DNA from: Chryseobacterium sp. JM1
GTDB taxonomy: Bacteria; Bacteroidota; Bacteroidia; Flavobacteriales; Weeksellaceae
Direction: 5' to 3'
Assembly: GCF_000737715.1 (NCBI RefSeq)
Contig: NZ_JPRN01000010.1
Coordinates: 1 to 64,000, forward strand
Length of the DNA: 64,000 nucleotides
The translations under genes and the position numbers were made by a program. Positions 1-8,576 of this stretch are shown here, piece by piece. The number at the start of each line of letters is the position of its first letter. Within the stretch, counting starts at the first letter, position 1. The notes under the pieces were generated by a model. That model was not told where the DNA came from. It saw only the letters and a list, made by a program, of their open reading frames with translations, and did not search any database.

Positions 1-58
1 GATAGAGCATCCCGATTTTTAATCGGGACGGTCTCAGGTTCGAATCCTGACGCGCTCA
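1..58 (+). tRNA. tRNA-Lys(UUU), 3' part, cut by window start
   Basis: The stretch holds the end of a D-arm, an anticodon arm with stem CCCGA/TCGGG and loop TTTTTAA (anticodon TTT, lysine), a T-arm with stem TCAGG/CCTGA around TTCGAAT, and the 3' acceptor strand CGCGCTC plus discriminator A. The 5' acceptor strand lies outside the window, so an intact gene cannot be told from one of the 5'-truncated copies seen at 25.8 and 37.6 kb. Those copies also begin at GATAGAGC, the first bases here. Confidence 0.7.
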
Positions 59-1586
59 CACAACCGACATCATAATTTTCAACAATTTGATGTCGGTTTT
101 TTTTATTCATTAATTTGCTGTTAGTAAGGTAGATATACTTTGCAATGGTATTCATTTCAGCAGTTCGAAATGTTGTTCCATCAAATTCGAGTTTTTTAGG
201 ATATATCGAACTGGCAATTATCCTTTTTGTTTCCATATCTCCCTGTTTATAACGCTTTGAGATGTTTGAAATAGCATTTAGGGCATGATCAAGCCTGTTC
301 TGAATATCATATGCTTTGGTTTCGGAAACCAGATACCCCAGCTCTTCTTCCAGCTTATCAGCTTCTAATTTTCCACTGCTCTTTATTTCCCTGTAATCCT
401 CTTCATCGAGTTTATCGGAAAGATAAAGATCTCTTGCCTTTGATACTCTTTCATTGATCGCATCTATCTGTTTTGATACCGATTTTCTCTTTTCGTCAAT
501 ACCCCCTGTGAAAGACTTATAGTTACTGAGCAAAAGCTTCTTTAATATATCCTTCAAAGGCGGATTAAATTCAAATTTTCTCAGTTCTTTTTCAAAAAGA
601 TCATTCAGAGTATCGGATTTATATCTAAACCTGCATTTCTTTGTACAATGGTAATAGTAGTATATTTTCGAATGTCCTTTCGAACCACTGCCCGTAAGAT
701 TACCTCCACAAAGCGGACAGGTTAAAAGCCCTCTTAACGGAAAATGTTCATTGCAAAGAACTTTTCCTCCGGGTCTTTCTTTCTTTTTGTTCCCGTCCAG
801 TACATCCTGCACTTTGTAGAACAATGCTTCGCTGATCAAAGGCTTATGCTTACCCTGGATATAGTGTGCTTCCTCCTGCTTATACTGCCCAATGTGGATT
901 TTGCCACAGTACACCGTATTTCTCATGGCATTGATAAAAGTATTTCTCGTTAGTCCTCTGCCTTCTCTCTGATTCATCTTTAGCCTTATATGCTCTGCCG
1001 GAGTATGTCCCTTAGCAACCTCATTAAATGCCCAGATTAGATTGGTGGCTTCAGGCTCTTTGATTGCGACATACTTTTTACCGTCTTCCATACTCCGGTT
1101 GATATAGCCGTATGGAGCTGTTCCCATAATCCTTCCCTCTTTTTTTGCTTTTCTCATACCATAAAAGACATTCAGTGCCCTTCTGTCGTTTTCTACTTCA
1201 GGAGAGGCCAGATAAATAGCCAGCATCAACTTATTTTCAGGGATAGCCATATCCAATGGCTGTTCTATGGCCTGGGGATTTACCCCGTTTTTTTGCAATT
1301 GGCTGATCATCTGGTAGGCATCTCCGGCATTTCGGCTGAACCGATCCCATTTGGTAAACAGAACAAGGCTGCTTTTATGGCTTTTCTTTTTCACCTCCAT
1401 GAGATATTTGATCCACTCAGGACGCTTAAAGCTTTTCGCCGAATGATCTTCGTAAATAACCTGTCCAACTGTTATATTGTTGTGAAAACAATACTTGCGC
1501 AGTCTTTCGTCCTGATCTCTTTGGGAATATCCTTTTTCGGCTTGTTCATCGGTAGAAACCCTGATGTATAAATCGGCAGTTACCAT
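1..1586 (-). CDS. Large serine recombinase (site-specific integrase), C-terminus beyond window
   Basis: Translation from ATG at 1586 gives an unbroken frame of about 528 residues to the window edge. The N-terminus is a resolvase domain: YIRVSTDEQ carries the catalytic serine at residue 11, followed by TKWDRFSRN and EVENDRR. A recombinase domain follows with TAPYGYIN, then a zinc-ribbon-like segment (CPLCGG then HCTKKC) and a charged coiled-coil region rich in Glu and Lys. Such enzymes cut and exchange att sites through a serine-DNA link and act as the integrase of the element. No stop is reached. The frame continues through the antisense of the tRNA tail (positions 58-1, reading SASGFEPETVPIKNRDALS), so the C-terminus is partly encoded by the attachment site. 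Family assignment is strong; target choice at tRNA-Lys is inferred from position. Confidence 0.9.
   Translation of the reverse strand, partial: MVTADLYIRVSTDEQAEKGYSQRDQDERLRKYCFHNNITVGQVIYEDHSAKSFKRPEWIKYLMEVKKKSHKSSLVLFTKWDRFSRNAGDAYQMISQLQKNGVNPQAIEQPLDMAIPENKLMLAIYLASPEVENDRRALNVFYGMRKAKKEGRIMGTAPYGYINRSMEDGKKYVAIKEPEATNLIWAFNEVAKGHTPAEHIRLKMNQREGRGLTRNTFINAMRNTVYCGKIHIGQYKQEEAHYIQGKHKPLISEALFYKVQDVLDGNKKKERPGGKVLCNEHFPLRGLLTCPLCGGNLTGSGSKGHSKIYYYYHCTKKCRFRYKSDTLNDLFEKELRKFEFNPPLKDILKKLLLSNYKSFTGGIDEKRKSVSKQIDAINERVSKARDLYLSDKLDEEDYREIKSSGKLEADKLEEELGYLVSETKAYDIQNRLDHALNAISNISKRYKQGDMETKRIIASSIYPKKLEFDGTTFRTAEMNTIAKYIYLTNSKLMNKKNRHQIVENYDVGCVSASGFEPETVPIKNRDAL
27..59 (+). other. attL: left 33-bp direct repeat at the tRNA-Lys 3' end
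   Basis: The sequence beginning GACGGTCTCAGG and ending GACGCGCTCAC is identical to 25680-25712. To its left is tRNA sequence. To its right the sequence diverges at once and the serine recombinase gene begins. This is the arrangement expected for the left junction of an element that integrated into a tRNA 3' end and restored the tail. The two copies are 25,653 bp apart. The boundary is inferred from the repeat and gene content only. Confidence 0.7.
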
Positions 1587-1736
1587 AACGTATATTTTTA
1601 TTAAAATTAAAACTGATGGGTAAGAATAGAATACCGAGGAAAGTATTTAGTATGGATTTTGTATTTCAGCGCTGTGAGACAGTCCGAAATGGGCTAGCTT
1701 GTTTTTGACCTCTTTGTAAAGCTAATATACGAATAA

Positions 1737-2015
1737 TCAGTCAGGTGAGAAAAATTCTTTGAGGGTTATTTGTGTCAGCATATAAAGAAATTCCATGATT
1801 TCTTCCGCTTCTTCTTCACTTACGTCGATCCCGGCTTTATGCAGCATTTCCATAGCTTCTTCGATAGGCATCTTTTTTATTGGGGGAAGCTGATATCTAT
1901 AATTATTTCGAATATATGCTTTGGGAGGTCTGGTAATTGGTTTTTCCTTTTTCATAGCCAATGTTTTTTGCTGGCATTCGCTAAGGTATTTCATCAGGTA
2001 AGTTTTATTTATCAA
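1737..2015 (-). CDS. Small conserved hypothetical protein next to recombinase
   Basis: This gene encodes 92 residues with no signal peptide or membrane segment. An internal ATG at residue 21 (MKKEKPITRPP) is an alternative start. The middle is basic and proline/tyrosine rich (KAYIRNNYRYQLPP), and the C-terminal half is an acidic helical segment (MPIEEAMEMLHKAGIDVSEE). It lies upstream of the serine recombinase on the same strand with a gap of about 150 bp. Similar small proteins are remembered beside recombinases in Bacteroidota elements, so a role in recombination or its control is possible. The function is unknown. Confidence 0.6.
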   Translation of the reverse strand: MINKTYLMKYLSECQQKTLAMKKEKPITRPPKAYIRNNYRYQLPPIKKMPIEEAMEMLHKAGIDVSEEEAEEIMEFLYMLTQITLKEFFSPD

Positions 2016-2477
2016 ATGGTTCTATGAGGCATTATTTGCCTTTCATTGGCTTTGTTATAGCCTTATTGATTATTGATGGGATTGCTTCCACAAATTTTAT
2101 CCGATAGAGACCGGATGCTTTTTGTTCCATTTCAAGAGCAAAGATAATTCCGTGTTCTTAACGCATGGGCAAGGTCAGGCCCTTAGGTTTTCAAAAATCT
2201 CCACCCATTCGGGTCGTATTTTCCCGAAAAACCTTGCCCTTGCTAAACACTAACCTTTTTATGCTCGTGAAAACGAAACAAAGCATACTCCGGCTCTTTA
2301 GACGAATAAAAAAATGTCAGAAATACCCAATAGAATATTACAGATCGTATTAGAAAACGAAAACAGCTCCTCCTCTCATTACCGAATAAATCGGATTCCA
2401 GGCAGGACGGGTAAAAATGCGATTCAGGAACAAACACCCACCTGTAAAACAACTGTTAAAGCCCATAATCTCAAAAA
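2016..2477. other. Intergenic, 462 bp, with a spaced inverted repeat
   Basis: No convincing gene is visible. GGGCAAGGT at 2167-2175 is matched by its reverse complement ACCTTGCCC at 2231-2239, which could form a long-loop hairpin or be a relic. The stretch separates the minus-strand recombinase genes from the plus-strand ArdA remnant and probably contains promoters for both directions. None could be placed with confidence. Confidence 0.4.
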
Positions 2478-2855
2478 TTGTTCAAAATGAAAAAGCAAAT
2501 CCAGATAGATGAGGCCCGCGTGTATGTGGGTACCTATAAAAAATACAATGAAGGTTCATTATATGGCCGTTGGATCGAACTTTCAGACTATACATATATC
2601 AATGAATTTTATAATGTCTGCAAAGAACTGCACAGGGACGAAGACGATCCTGAATATATGTTTCAGGATTATGAAAACATACCGGAAAACTTGATTAGCG
2701 AGAGCTGGATCAATGAAGATATTTTTGATATTATTCAGTCCATAGCTGAATTAACAGACCAGCACTTAAACGTCGTTAATTTACATCCGAAAAATGGTAT
2801 TATCTTAAATGCTTCCAATTCGTTTCTTTATCCCACTGGCCAGGATATGACGTAA
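2478..2855 (+). pseudogene. ardA: ArdA-type antirestriction protein, C-terminally truncated
   Basis: The first 90 or so of 125 residues match the ArdA pattern: ARVYVGTYKKYNEGSLYG, then an acidic stretch (KELHRDEDDPEYMFQDYE), then IPENLISESW. ArdA proteins are acidic DNA mimics that block type I restriction enzymes and help mobile elements enter a new host. They are usually about 165-190 residues; here similarity stops near residue 95. The last 18 codons overlap the 3' end of the convergent UPF0489 gene, so the C-terminal domain appears replaced. An ATG at 2487 is a possible alternative start. Function may be lost or partial. Confidence 0.7.
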
Positions 2856-3684
2856 ATAGTGATGGCTTAAACCAGATATTGTTGATTACATTTAGCAGTC
2901 TGTTTGCTTTTAACAATCCACCACTATGTTCCGGTTCTATTGCAATAGTAATTCCCTGAAGCCGTTTAAAAATCCATTGCATTAAAGGATGTTTATGATC
3001 AAGCATTTCTTTTATTGTTTTTTCAGATAAATAGGTATAAATAGGGCCTTCCCCGTTGAAAGGATTTTGCAAAGTAAAAAAGTCTAGGTCTATATCAAAA
3101 TAAACATTGTTTTCATCACTGGCCAAAAGCCCGTTTTCTAAATCTTTGTAGTCTTTAAACTTTTTTATAGTATGGGTATTTCCATATCGGTCAATAATGT
3201 GATCATCTTCCCAGTCACTATCAAATGATCCCTGACGGCAATGGACATAAACATCTCCAATAATATTAAGATAAGCAGCCGACATAATATGGGTATCATT
3301 AATACTACTTAAATTATTCCATGCATATACAGCAACATCCTGATTGCTGTTTAAATCCAACTTTTCCAGATATTTCTTTTCAAGATCTTCAGGACAGACT
3401 AAATCCTGATGCCAATCTAACGTAACCAAACATGGAGGATAATTAATTCGATCTTCTTTGATTAGGTTCTGTGTCCATTTATTCCAAAAGAAAAATGCAT
3501 ACCTGTGATCATTGAATATTGATATATCAATGCCATTTTGACCTTTATTGATGGGATGGGAAAGTAATTGGCTCAATGAACCCGGAGGAGTGAGATATTC
3601 ATCATTTCTCTGAAAGCGTTTCATTTTTAAAATTTGTTTTTGGCGGATTCTTAGGTTGTCTTTATAATTGAAGACGGATTCCAT
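2800..3684 (-). CDS. UPF0489 family protein (arginase/deacetylase-like fold)
   Basis: The 294-residue protein has the metal-site-like motifs of UPF0489, relatives of C5orf22: TLDWHQDL near residue 89, YFDIDLDFF near 197, and AIEPEHSGG near 250. Asp and His in these motifs resemble the metal ligands of the arginase/deacetylase superfamily, so a metal-dependent hydrolase is plausible. Its substrate is unknown. No signal peptide is seen. It is convergent with the ArdA remnant and overlaps its end by 56 bp, which suggests that insertion of this gene truncated ardA. It is likely accessory cargo. Confidence 0.7.
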   Translation of the reverse strand: MESVFNYKDNLRIRQKQILKMKRFQRNDEYLTPPGSLSQLLSHPINKGQNGIDISIFNDHRYAFFFWNKWTQNLIKEDRINYPPCLVTLDWHQDLVCPEDLEKKYLEKLDLNSNQDVAVYAWNNLSSINDTHIMSAAYLNIIGDVYVHCRQGSFDSDWEDDHIIDRYGNTHTIKKFKDYKDLENGLLASDENNVYFDIDLDFFTLQNPFNGEGPIYTYLSEKTIKEMLDHKHPLMQWIFKRLQGITIAIEPEHSGGLLKANRLLNVINNIWFKPSLFTSYPGQWDKETNWKHLR

Positions 3685-3741
3685 TTTACAAATTAATTGC
3701 AGTAGTATTTGTAAAACAAAAAGCAGATGAGCGGCAGTTTG

Positions 3742-4053
3742 TTATATCCAATCGTAGGGTTTATCCTTACGGTTTAAGTAACAGTACATTTCTTCCTTTT
3801 TAAGTTCGGGAAAGAATTTTAAAGCATCTTCAATAGCATAGTTAGGTAAAAAATAAATTTCATTACGGATTGCTTTAATTACTTTTTCACGACCGTAAAA
3901 ACGCACAATCTCATCTATTTCATCCTGACTGCCACGCTCTACGATACGACCGATTACCATTTTATAAGCCCCATTCCAATCAATTTCATCAAATCTAAAC
4001 TCCCAAAAGAATTTGGGATGAAGATTGGGGATATGTTTGATTGGTGCTTCCAT
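3742..4053 (-). CDS. DUF6922-like protein, likely antitoxin partner
   Basis: The protein has 103 residues. The segment LHPKFFWEFRFDEIDW, a helical region with FYGREKVIKAIRNE, and ALKFFPEL resemble DUF6922 proteins, which in Bacteroidota sit beside AbiEii/AbiGii nucleotidyltransferases. The gene follows the nucleotidyltransferase by 45 nt on the same strand, consistent with a two-gene toxin-antitoxin or abortive-infection unit. Its antitoxin role is inferred from gene pairing. Confidence 0.65.
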   Translation of the reverse strand: MEAPIKHIPNLHPKFFWEFRFDEIDWNGAYKMVIGRIVERGSQDEIDEIVRFYGREKVIKAIRNEIYFLPNYAIEDALKFFPELKKEEMYCYLNRKDKPYDWI

Positions 4054-4098
4054 TTTTTTTAATTAAACTATTATCAAATTTACGAATTTTCACGCAAT

Positions 4099-4788
4099 CT
4101 ACCTACGTAAGCCCCTATTTTTCTTTGTCTTAACAGACAAATCTTTTTTCTCCGGTGCAAATTTATGGGAAGGGTTTTTAGTTGCTAATTCCAAGCGCTT
4201 TTTGATATGTTTCCAATCCTGTCGTTTATTTTTAATCAGATCTATGCTTTCAAAGGTAATTATATTGTTATGTGTATTCAGACCTATGACCGCCCAATAT
4301 GGATCTTTATTATATTTTCTCTGGTAGGCTTCAAGATAGAATTTCAATGGTTCATGCTCAAGTAAAAAGTACATATCTACAAAATCCTTATACCGCTCAC
4401 CACTCTGATGGATGGCGTGGAGTTTCATCGCTCCGATATCTTCGTTCGATATCATACGCACTCCCTCCACAGTTTCCACAGGATTTAAAAGAGGATATTG
4501 GTGAGAGATAATATCAACCTTAATGTTATTGATATAGGTTAGCAGGGTGTTATTAGATAACCTACTTTTTTCTAATTTGATTCCATATGTATTTTGAAGA
4601 TGATTTAGTATAGTACCAATATCAAAATCTTTAATAGAGAATAGATCTAAATCTACTGATAATCTATGTCCTAAGCGTAAAGCCAGAGCTGTTCCCCCGA
4701 CCAAAAAATGATCTTTTAGTACTTGATCTTGCATAAGTTTTTGAAGAAGATCCCACATCTCCGGACTGACTGTTTCTTTATATAACAT
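4099..4788 (-). CDS. AbiEii/AbiGii-type nucleotidyltransferase toxin
   Basis: The protein has 229 residues. The signature GGTALALRLGHRLSVDLDLF (residues 32-51) is the nucleotidyltransferase G-G-T and D-x-D active site of AbiEii-type toxins. A second conserved part, ISNEDIGAMKLHAIHQSGERYKDFVD, contains the later acidic and basic residues. Such enzymes add nucleotides to tRNA or another target and block growth, giving phage abortive infection when released from an antitoxin. The C-terminus is basic (KKNRGLRR). It leads a pair with the DUF6922-like gene. Confidence 0.85.
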   Translation of the reverse strand: MLYKETVSPEMWDLLQKLMQDQVLKDHFLVGGTALALRLGHRLSVDLDLFSIKDFDIGTILNHLQNTYGIKLEKSRLSNNTLLTYINNIKVDIISHQYPLLNPVETVEGVRMISNEDIGAMKLHAIHQSGERYKDFVDMYFLLEHEPLKFYLEAYQRKYNKDPYWAVIGLNTHNNIITFESIDLIKNKRQDWKHIKKRLELATKNPSHKFAPEKKDLSVKTKKNRGLRR

Positions 4789-5131
4789 GACTTCATTTTT
4801 TCCGGAAATTAATTCCGAAAACGAAGTATGTTCTTAAATTGGCACTCAGTGGCACCATTTGGCTTTTGATGGCTTTAAAACAACCAGTCTTATTGAGATA
4901 AAATTAAAGTTTAGTACTAAAGAGCTATTAAATCGTTTTTAAGTTCTTGGATTTAATTTTAGACCTTTTGTTAAGTACTTTAACGATTGCCATATACTTT
5001 TTTTATAAATTTACAAACGGTAATAGTTTTTTAAAATGTGTTTGGCTGATGCTCTTATTTAAAAAGAATCATTCCGGACTTACCTTCAGATAGCAAATCA
5101 TTGTGATTACTTAAAAAAATATTGTTGAATA
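4789..5131. other. Intergenic, 343 bp, divergent promoter region
   Basis: The stretch is AT-rich and separates the minus-strand nucleotidyltransferase from the plus-strand GHKL-nuclease gene. It presumably holds divergent promoters. No gene or clear repeat is seen. Confidence 0.4.
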
Positions 5132-7126
5132 ATGAGTAGAATTAACATACAAGGAACGATTGATAACATACGTAGTAAATCAAATATATATACTCCGATC
5201 ATTGAAGCAATTGTTAATTCAATCCAATCTATTGTTTTAAAGCAAATCAATAACGGTAAAATCGAGATTGTCTTACACAGAGAAAAAACTTTAGATATTG
5301 ATAACTCAATACCAAGTGTAAAAACTATTGAAATCAGAGACAATGGCGTTGGCTTTACTCAAGAAAACAGAGATAGTTTCGATACATTTTACAGTGAGTA
5401 TAAAAAAACTATTGGAGGAAAAGGTTTTGGCAGGTTTATGTTTGTTAAGTATTTCAGCAATGTATTTGTAAGCAGTACTTTTAAAGATAATAACCAGTCT
5501 CTAAAATCCCGTTACTTCCGTTTTGGAAGAGAATATGAAATAATTGTTGATGAGAAGATTGAAGCAAGTAATGCTGTGGACACCTATAGTTGCGTTACTT
5601 TAGAAAACATTAAATCAGGTCAAAATTTTGATAAACAAATAGAAACAATTGCAAGAAGAATTCTAGACAAGATACTAATTTACTTCATCAATGATACTTA
5701 TTCACCACCTACCATTATCCTTAAAGAAGCTGAAGGAAATCATTCAATTGTTTTAAATGATTTCCTGAACGAAATCAACGAAATAAAGCTTTGGAAAAGT
5801 AAAGACTTTATCCTTGAAGATGATAAGCTCAATAAATATGAATTTGTTGCAAAGGTTTTTAAAATTTATTATCCTGGGAACCAAAAAAGCAGAGTTAGTT
5901 TAACGGGTCACAATAGAGAGGTTACAGATACTCCCTTACATAAGTATATCCCGGAATTTGAAGATGAGTTTTTCGAGGAAGATGAAAATAAAGCAAAGAG
6001 AAATTATATCATAAAAACTTATATTTTGGGGAAATATTTAGATGATAATGTTTCTCTTGAACGTGAAACGTTTGATTTTCCAAAAGAATCAAAGGATATG
6101 TATTTCCCTTTTGGGCAAGCTGATCTTGAAAGAAAAGCGAGTGAAATCTCTAAAGAAGCATTTGGAGATGATGTACAGGTTCGGGTTCAGAAAAAAAGCG
6201 AGCAGATAAGAAATTACGTAAATGAATCAGCTCCCTGGCACAAATCATATCTTAACGAATTAGATATCTCTGCAATTCCATATAATTTAAAAGATGAAGA
6301 TATTGAACTTGCTTTACAGGAAGTAAAATTTAGAAAAGAGCAAAAAACCCGAGCTGAGCTTAAAAGCCTTTTGGACAATCCGGAAATTTCACATAATGGA
6401 CAAATGGCTGAAGCTATTTCAAAGATTTCGGAAATAGGAAAAAGTGATTTGGCTCATTATGTATTTAACAGAAAAATTGTTTTAGATGCTTTTCGTCAAC
6501 TCTTAAAGAGAAAAGAAGATGGAAAAGGTGAATTAGAGAAGGATATTCATAACCTAATTTTTCCTATGGGTAAAACTTCTGAAAATTGTGATTATCAAGA
6601 ACATAATTTATGGTTGTTGGACGAACGGTTAATTTTTTCAGAATTTGTAGCATCAGACAAGAAAATATCAACAAAAAAAGACGCTTTAGGGGAACCTGAT
6701 TTGGTGGTATTTGATAAAAAGCAGTCTTTTAGAAGCGGCGATAATAATTATAGCAATCCTCTTACCATTTTTGAATTCAAACGTCCCAAAAGAGAAGCAT
6801 ACAAAACCGATGATGATCCAATAATGCAAATTGGAAAGTATGTGAAAGATATTCGGGCTGGAAAATATGAAATGCCTGAAGGTTTAGAGAAGATTAAAGT
6901 TAATGATTCAACTCCCGTTTATGCATATGTTGTCTGCGATTTGACACCTAAAATAAGAGAGTTTGCTGAAGAATTACATTCTTTAACTAAGAGTCCTGAT
7001 GATGAAGGTTATTTCGGTTTTTTAAGAGGCTACAATATGTATGTCGAGGTGATAAGTTTTAAAAAAATGATGGATGATGCTACATTGAGGAATAAAATAT
7101 TCTTTAAAAAACTTCATCTTGAATAA
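5132..7126 (+). CDS. GHKL (HSP90-like) ATPase fused to PD-(D/E)xK nuclease-like domain
   Basis: The protein has 664 residues. The N-terminus has the Bergerat ATP-binding fold: EAIVNS (E25, N29), EIRDNGVGF (D70, G72, G74) and a lid GGKGFGR (95-101), as in HSP90, MutL and histidine kinases. A middle helical part (about 370-450) lacks a recognised domain. The C-terminus has GEPDLVVFDK (D523) and, after a loop, TIFEFKRP (E548, K550) with a later Gln, the D-(x)n-ExK pattern of restriction-type nucleases; the pattern resembles Shedu-type nucleases. The likely role is ATP-switched DNA cleavage in phage defence. It stands alone between divergent or distant neighbours, so a single-gene system is possible. 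The domains are read from motifs; the defence role is inferred from the fusion and the mobile setting. I do not match it to a named system. Confidence 0.75.
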   Translation: MSRINIQGTIDNIRSKSNIYTPIIEAIVNSIQSIVLKQINNGKIEIVLHREKTLDIDNSIPSVKTIEIRDNGVGFTQENRDSFDTFYSEYKKTIGGKGFGRFMFVKYFSNVFVSSTFKDNNQSLKSRYFRFGREYEIIVDEKIEASNAVDTYSCVTLENIKSGQNFDKQIETIARRILDKILIYFINDTYSPPTIILKEAEGNHSIVLNDFLNEINEIKLWKSKDFILEDDKLNKYEFVAKVFKIYYPGNQKSRVSLTGHNREVTDTPLHKYIPEFEDEFFEEDENKAKRNYIIKTYILGKYLDDNVSLERETFDFPKESKDMYFPFGQADLERKASEISKEAFGDDVQVRVQKKSEQIRNYVNESAPWHKSYLNELDISAIPYNLKDEDIELALQEVKFRKEQKTRAELKSLLDNPEISHNGQMAEAISKISEIGKSDLAHYVFNRKIVLDAFRQLLKRKEDGKGELEKDIHNLIFPMGKTSENCDYQEHNLWLLDERLIFSEFVASDKKISTKKDALGEPDLVVFDKKQSFRSGDNNYSNPLTIFEFKRPKREAYKTDDDPIMQIGKYVKDIRAGKYEMPEGLEKIKVNDSTPVYAYVVCDLTPKIREFAEELHSLTKSPDDEGYFGFLRGYNMYVEVISFKKMMDDATLRNKIFFKKLHLE

Positions 7127-7444
7127 TATTAAGCGGAAATAACCGCTACATTAAAATATCTTCCGTCATTGACAACAGTAATAGCTTTTTATAATCGTTT
7201 ACAGCTGTCAAAACCTATTGATAATACCTGCCTGCTAATTTTCATGCATCCTTGTTTTCATCACAGCCATTGGTTTATCCATATGGCAATCAATCGGTAC
7301 TACTTTCTTGCATGATAGCCTTCCGGCAGGCTGCAATATACTCTCTCAGTAATGACAACTTGTTTGCTGTCCTGACAGCATGCTATACAACCTGATAACA
7401 ATCCGGCAATTTTACATTCCGATCTTCGGGCATTCTTGCCTTCA

Positions 7445-7484
7445 CGATAGCTTATCGTAGCTCACGCAGGCGTTCCCGCCTGCG
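7445..7484. repeat. Two adjacent hairpins, possible oriT or terminator-like structure
   Basis: A 5-bp stem with 3-nt loop (CGATA-gct-TATCG, 7445-7457) is followed by an 8-bp G+C-rich stem with 4-nt loop (CGCAGGCG-ttcc-CGCCTGCG, 7465-7484). The second is not followed by a T-run, which argues against a terminator. Position upstream of the mobilization genes makes a relaxosome site possible. Confidence 0.45.
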
Positions 7485-7903
7485 CTCGAAAATCACAATA
7501 CACAACTTCATCTATTTTTAGGGAATGGCATTCTTTTGCGTCCACAGGCTTCATTTGGCATTGTGCTTAGTATCAATACTTTCATTATTCAGCCCGTACT
7601 TTGTAGAAAGATTTCAGATATAGATTGTATGTGCGGATATTATAATAAATCATATAAGATACCGGGCAGTTCAAAGCTGTTCACTATGTTTTATTTAATT
7701 CATCCCGCAGGGTGAATGCTCTGCTCTCCCTAACACAGCTGGGACGCTATTACGAAAAACAAGCTTTTCTTCACTTTTAAAAAAAAATAAATACAGTACT
7801 AATGGAAATAATTGAGCGGCAACATAATGTTTTGAAAAAAGCAAGCGGGAGTTGGGCAGAGCCCTACTCAGCTTGCCCCAGGCTGATGCCCGGGGACATT
7901 AAG

Positions 7904-7974
7904 GTATACCCAGGGTATACTGGTGGTTTTAAAGGCTGATTATGGAGATGATAAAGGTATACTGGCCGGTATAC
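7904..7974. promoter_or_regulatory. Paired GTATAC palindromes upstream of mobilization genes
   Basis: GTATACCCAGGGTATAC (7904-7920) is a perfect 8-bp inverted repeat around one base. A second pair, GTATAC-TGGCCG-GTATAC, lies at 7957-7974. The two pairs are spaced 53 bp start to start and end 50 bp before the first mobilization gene. They could be operators for the BfmA-like protein, which may be a ribbon-helix-helix DNA binder, or part of oriT. Binding is inferred. Confidence 0.6.
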
Positions 7975-8024
7975 TTGATATTAAGAATTTAGCAAAGGCG
8001 AGAATAATGGAAAAATAAGATTTA

Positions 8025-8573
8025 ATGAAACAAAGAGACACCAATAGCATCCGCTATCCTCAGGAAGTAGACCTTAAACTGGAAAAGCTGGCCCAGAACC
8101 TACACCGGAGTAAGAAAGATATTTTCTGCCAGATGGTGGATTACTTTTACCGCAGTAAAAAAGATCCTGCCGATTCGGGGGACGAGATACTTAAAAAGGA
8201 TCTTTCCTCCGGAATTAGCCGTATCCTGTCTTTTATTAAGCAGCAGGAAAAAGATTTCCTGCTACCCTTGTTTTCAGATGCGGGATTATTGAAAGCAGCA
8301 GCTACCAGACAAACAGAATTATTGGAGAGAATTGCCAGACATCTTTTAGCAGAAAGTGAAAAAACGGGTACTATTGTACTGCATAATGAACACCTTTTAA
8401 AAGGTTTGAAGCTTTTATTGGCAAAGCAGAAAGAGAAGGACTTACTCAAACAGCAGTTCAGCGAATTACTGGAATATTACATTTCCCAGCGAGAAGAAAT
8501 GGGCTGGGCTACGACAGCCATAAAGAAAGAAGAGCTTATCGCCCATGTCAGGCAATCACTTAAATATCTTTAG
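8025..8573 (+). CDS. BfmA/BtgA-like mobilization accessory protein
   Basis: The protein has 182 residues. The N-terminus QRDTNSIRYPQEVDLKLEKLAQ, then SKKDIFCQMVDYFYRSKKDP, resembles the BfmA/BtgA family of Bacteroidota mobilizable elements and a ribbon-helix-helix-like DNA-binding start. The remainder is helical. Such proteins bind oriT and help the relaxase assemble. The gene is 3 nt upstream of the relaxase-like gene, so the two are co-transcribed. The GTATAC palindromes just upstream are candidate binding sites. Confidence 0.8.
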   Translation: MKQRDTNSIRYPQEVDLKLEKLAQNLHRSKKDIFCQMVDYFYRSKKDPADSGDEILKKDLSSGISRILSFIKQQEKDFLLPLFSDAGLLKAAATRQTELLERIARHLLAESEKTGTIVLHNEHLLKGLKLLLAKQKEKDLLKQQFSELLEYYISQREEMGWATTAIKKEELIAHVRQSLKYL

Positions 8574-8576
8574 ATC

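Larger units (their letters stand above)
7127..8024. other. Intergenic, 898 bp, candidate transfer-origin region
   Basis: No protein gene is evident. The region directly precedes the mobilization genes and holds several inverted repeats: CGATA-gct-TATCG at 7445-7457, CGCAGGCG-ttcc-CGCCTGCG at 7465-7484, and two paired GTATAC sites at 7904-7974. In mobilizable elements the origin of transfer usually lies beside the relaxase gene and contains such repeats, so oriT is probably here. Its exact nick site cannot be read. Confidence 0.5.

Noticed and set aside
1..58. A complete tRNA-Lys at the window start
   Set aside because: The 5' acceptor strand and most of the D-arm are outside the window, and the array copies begin at the same base, so it cannot be claimed intact.
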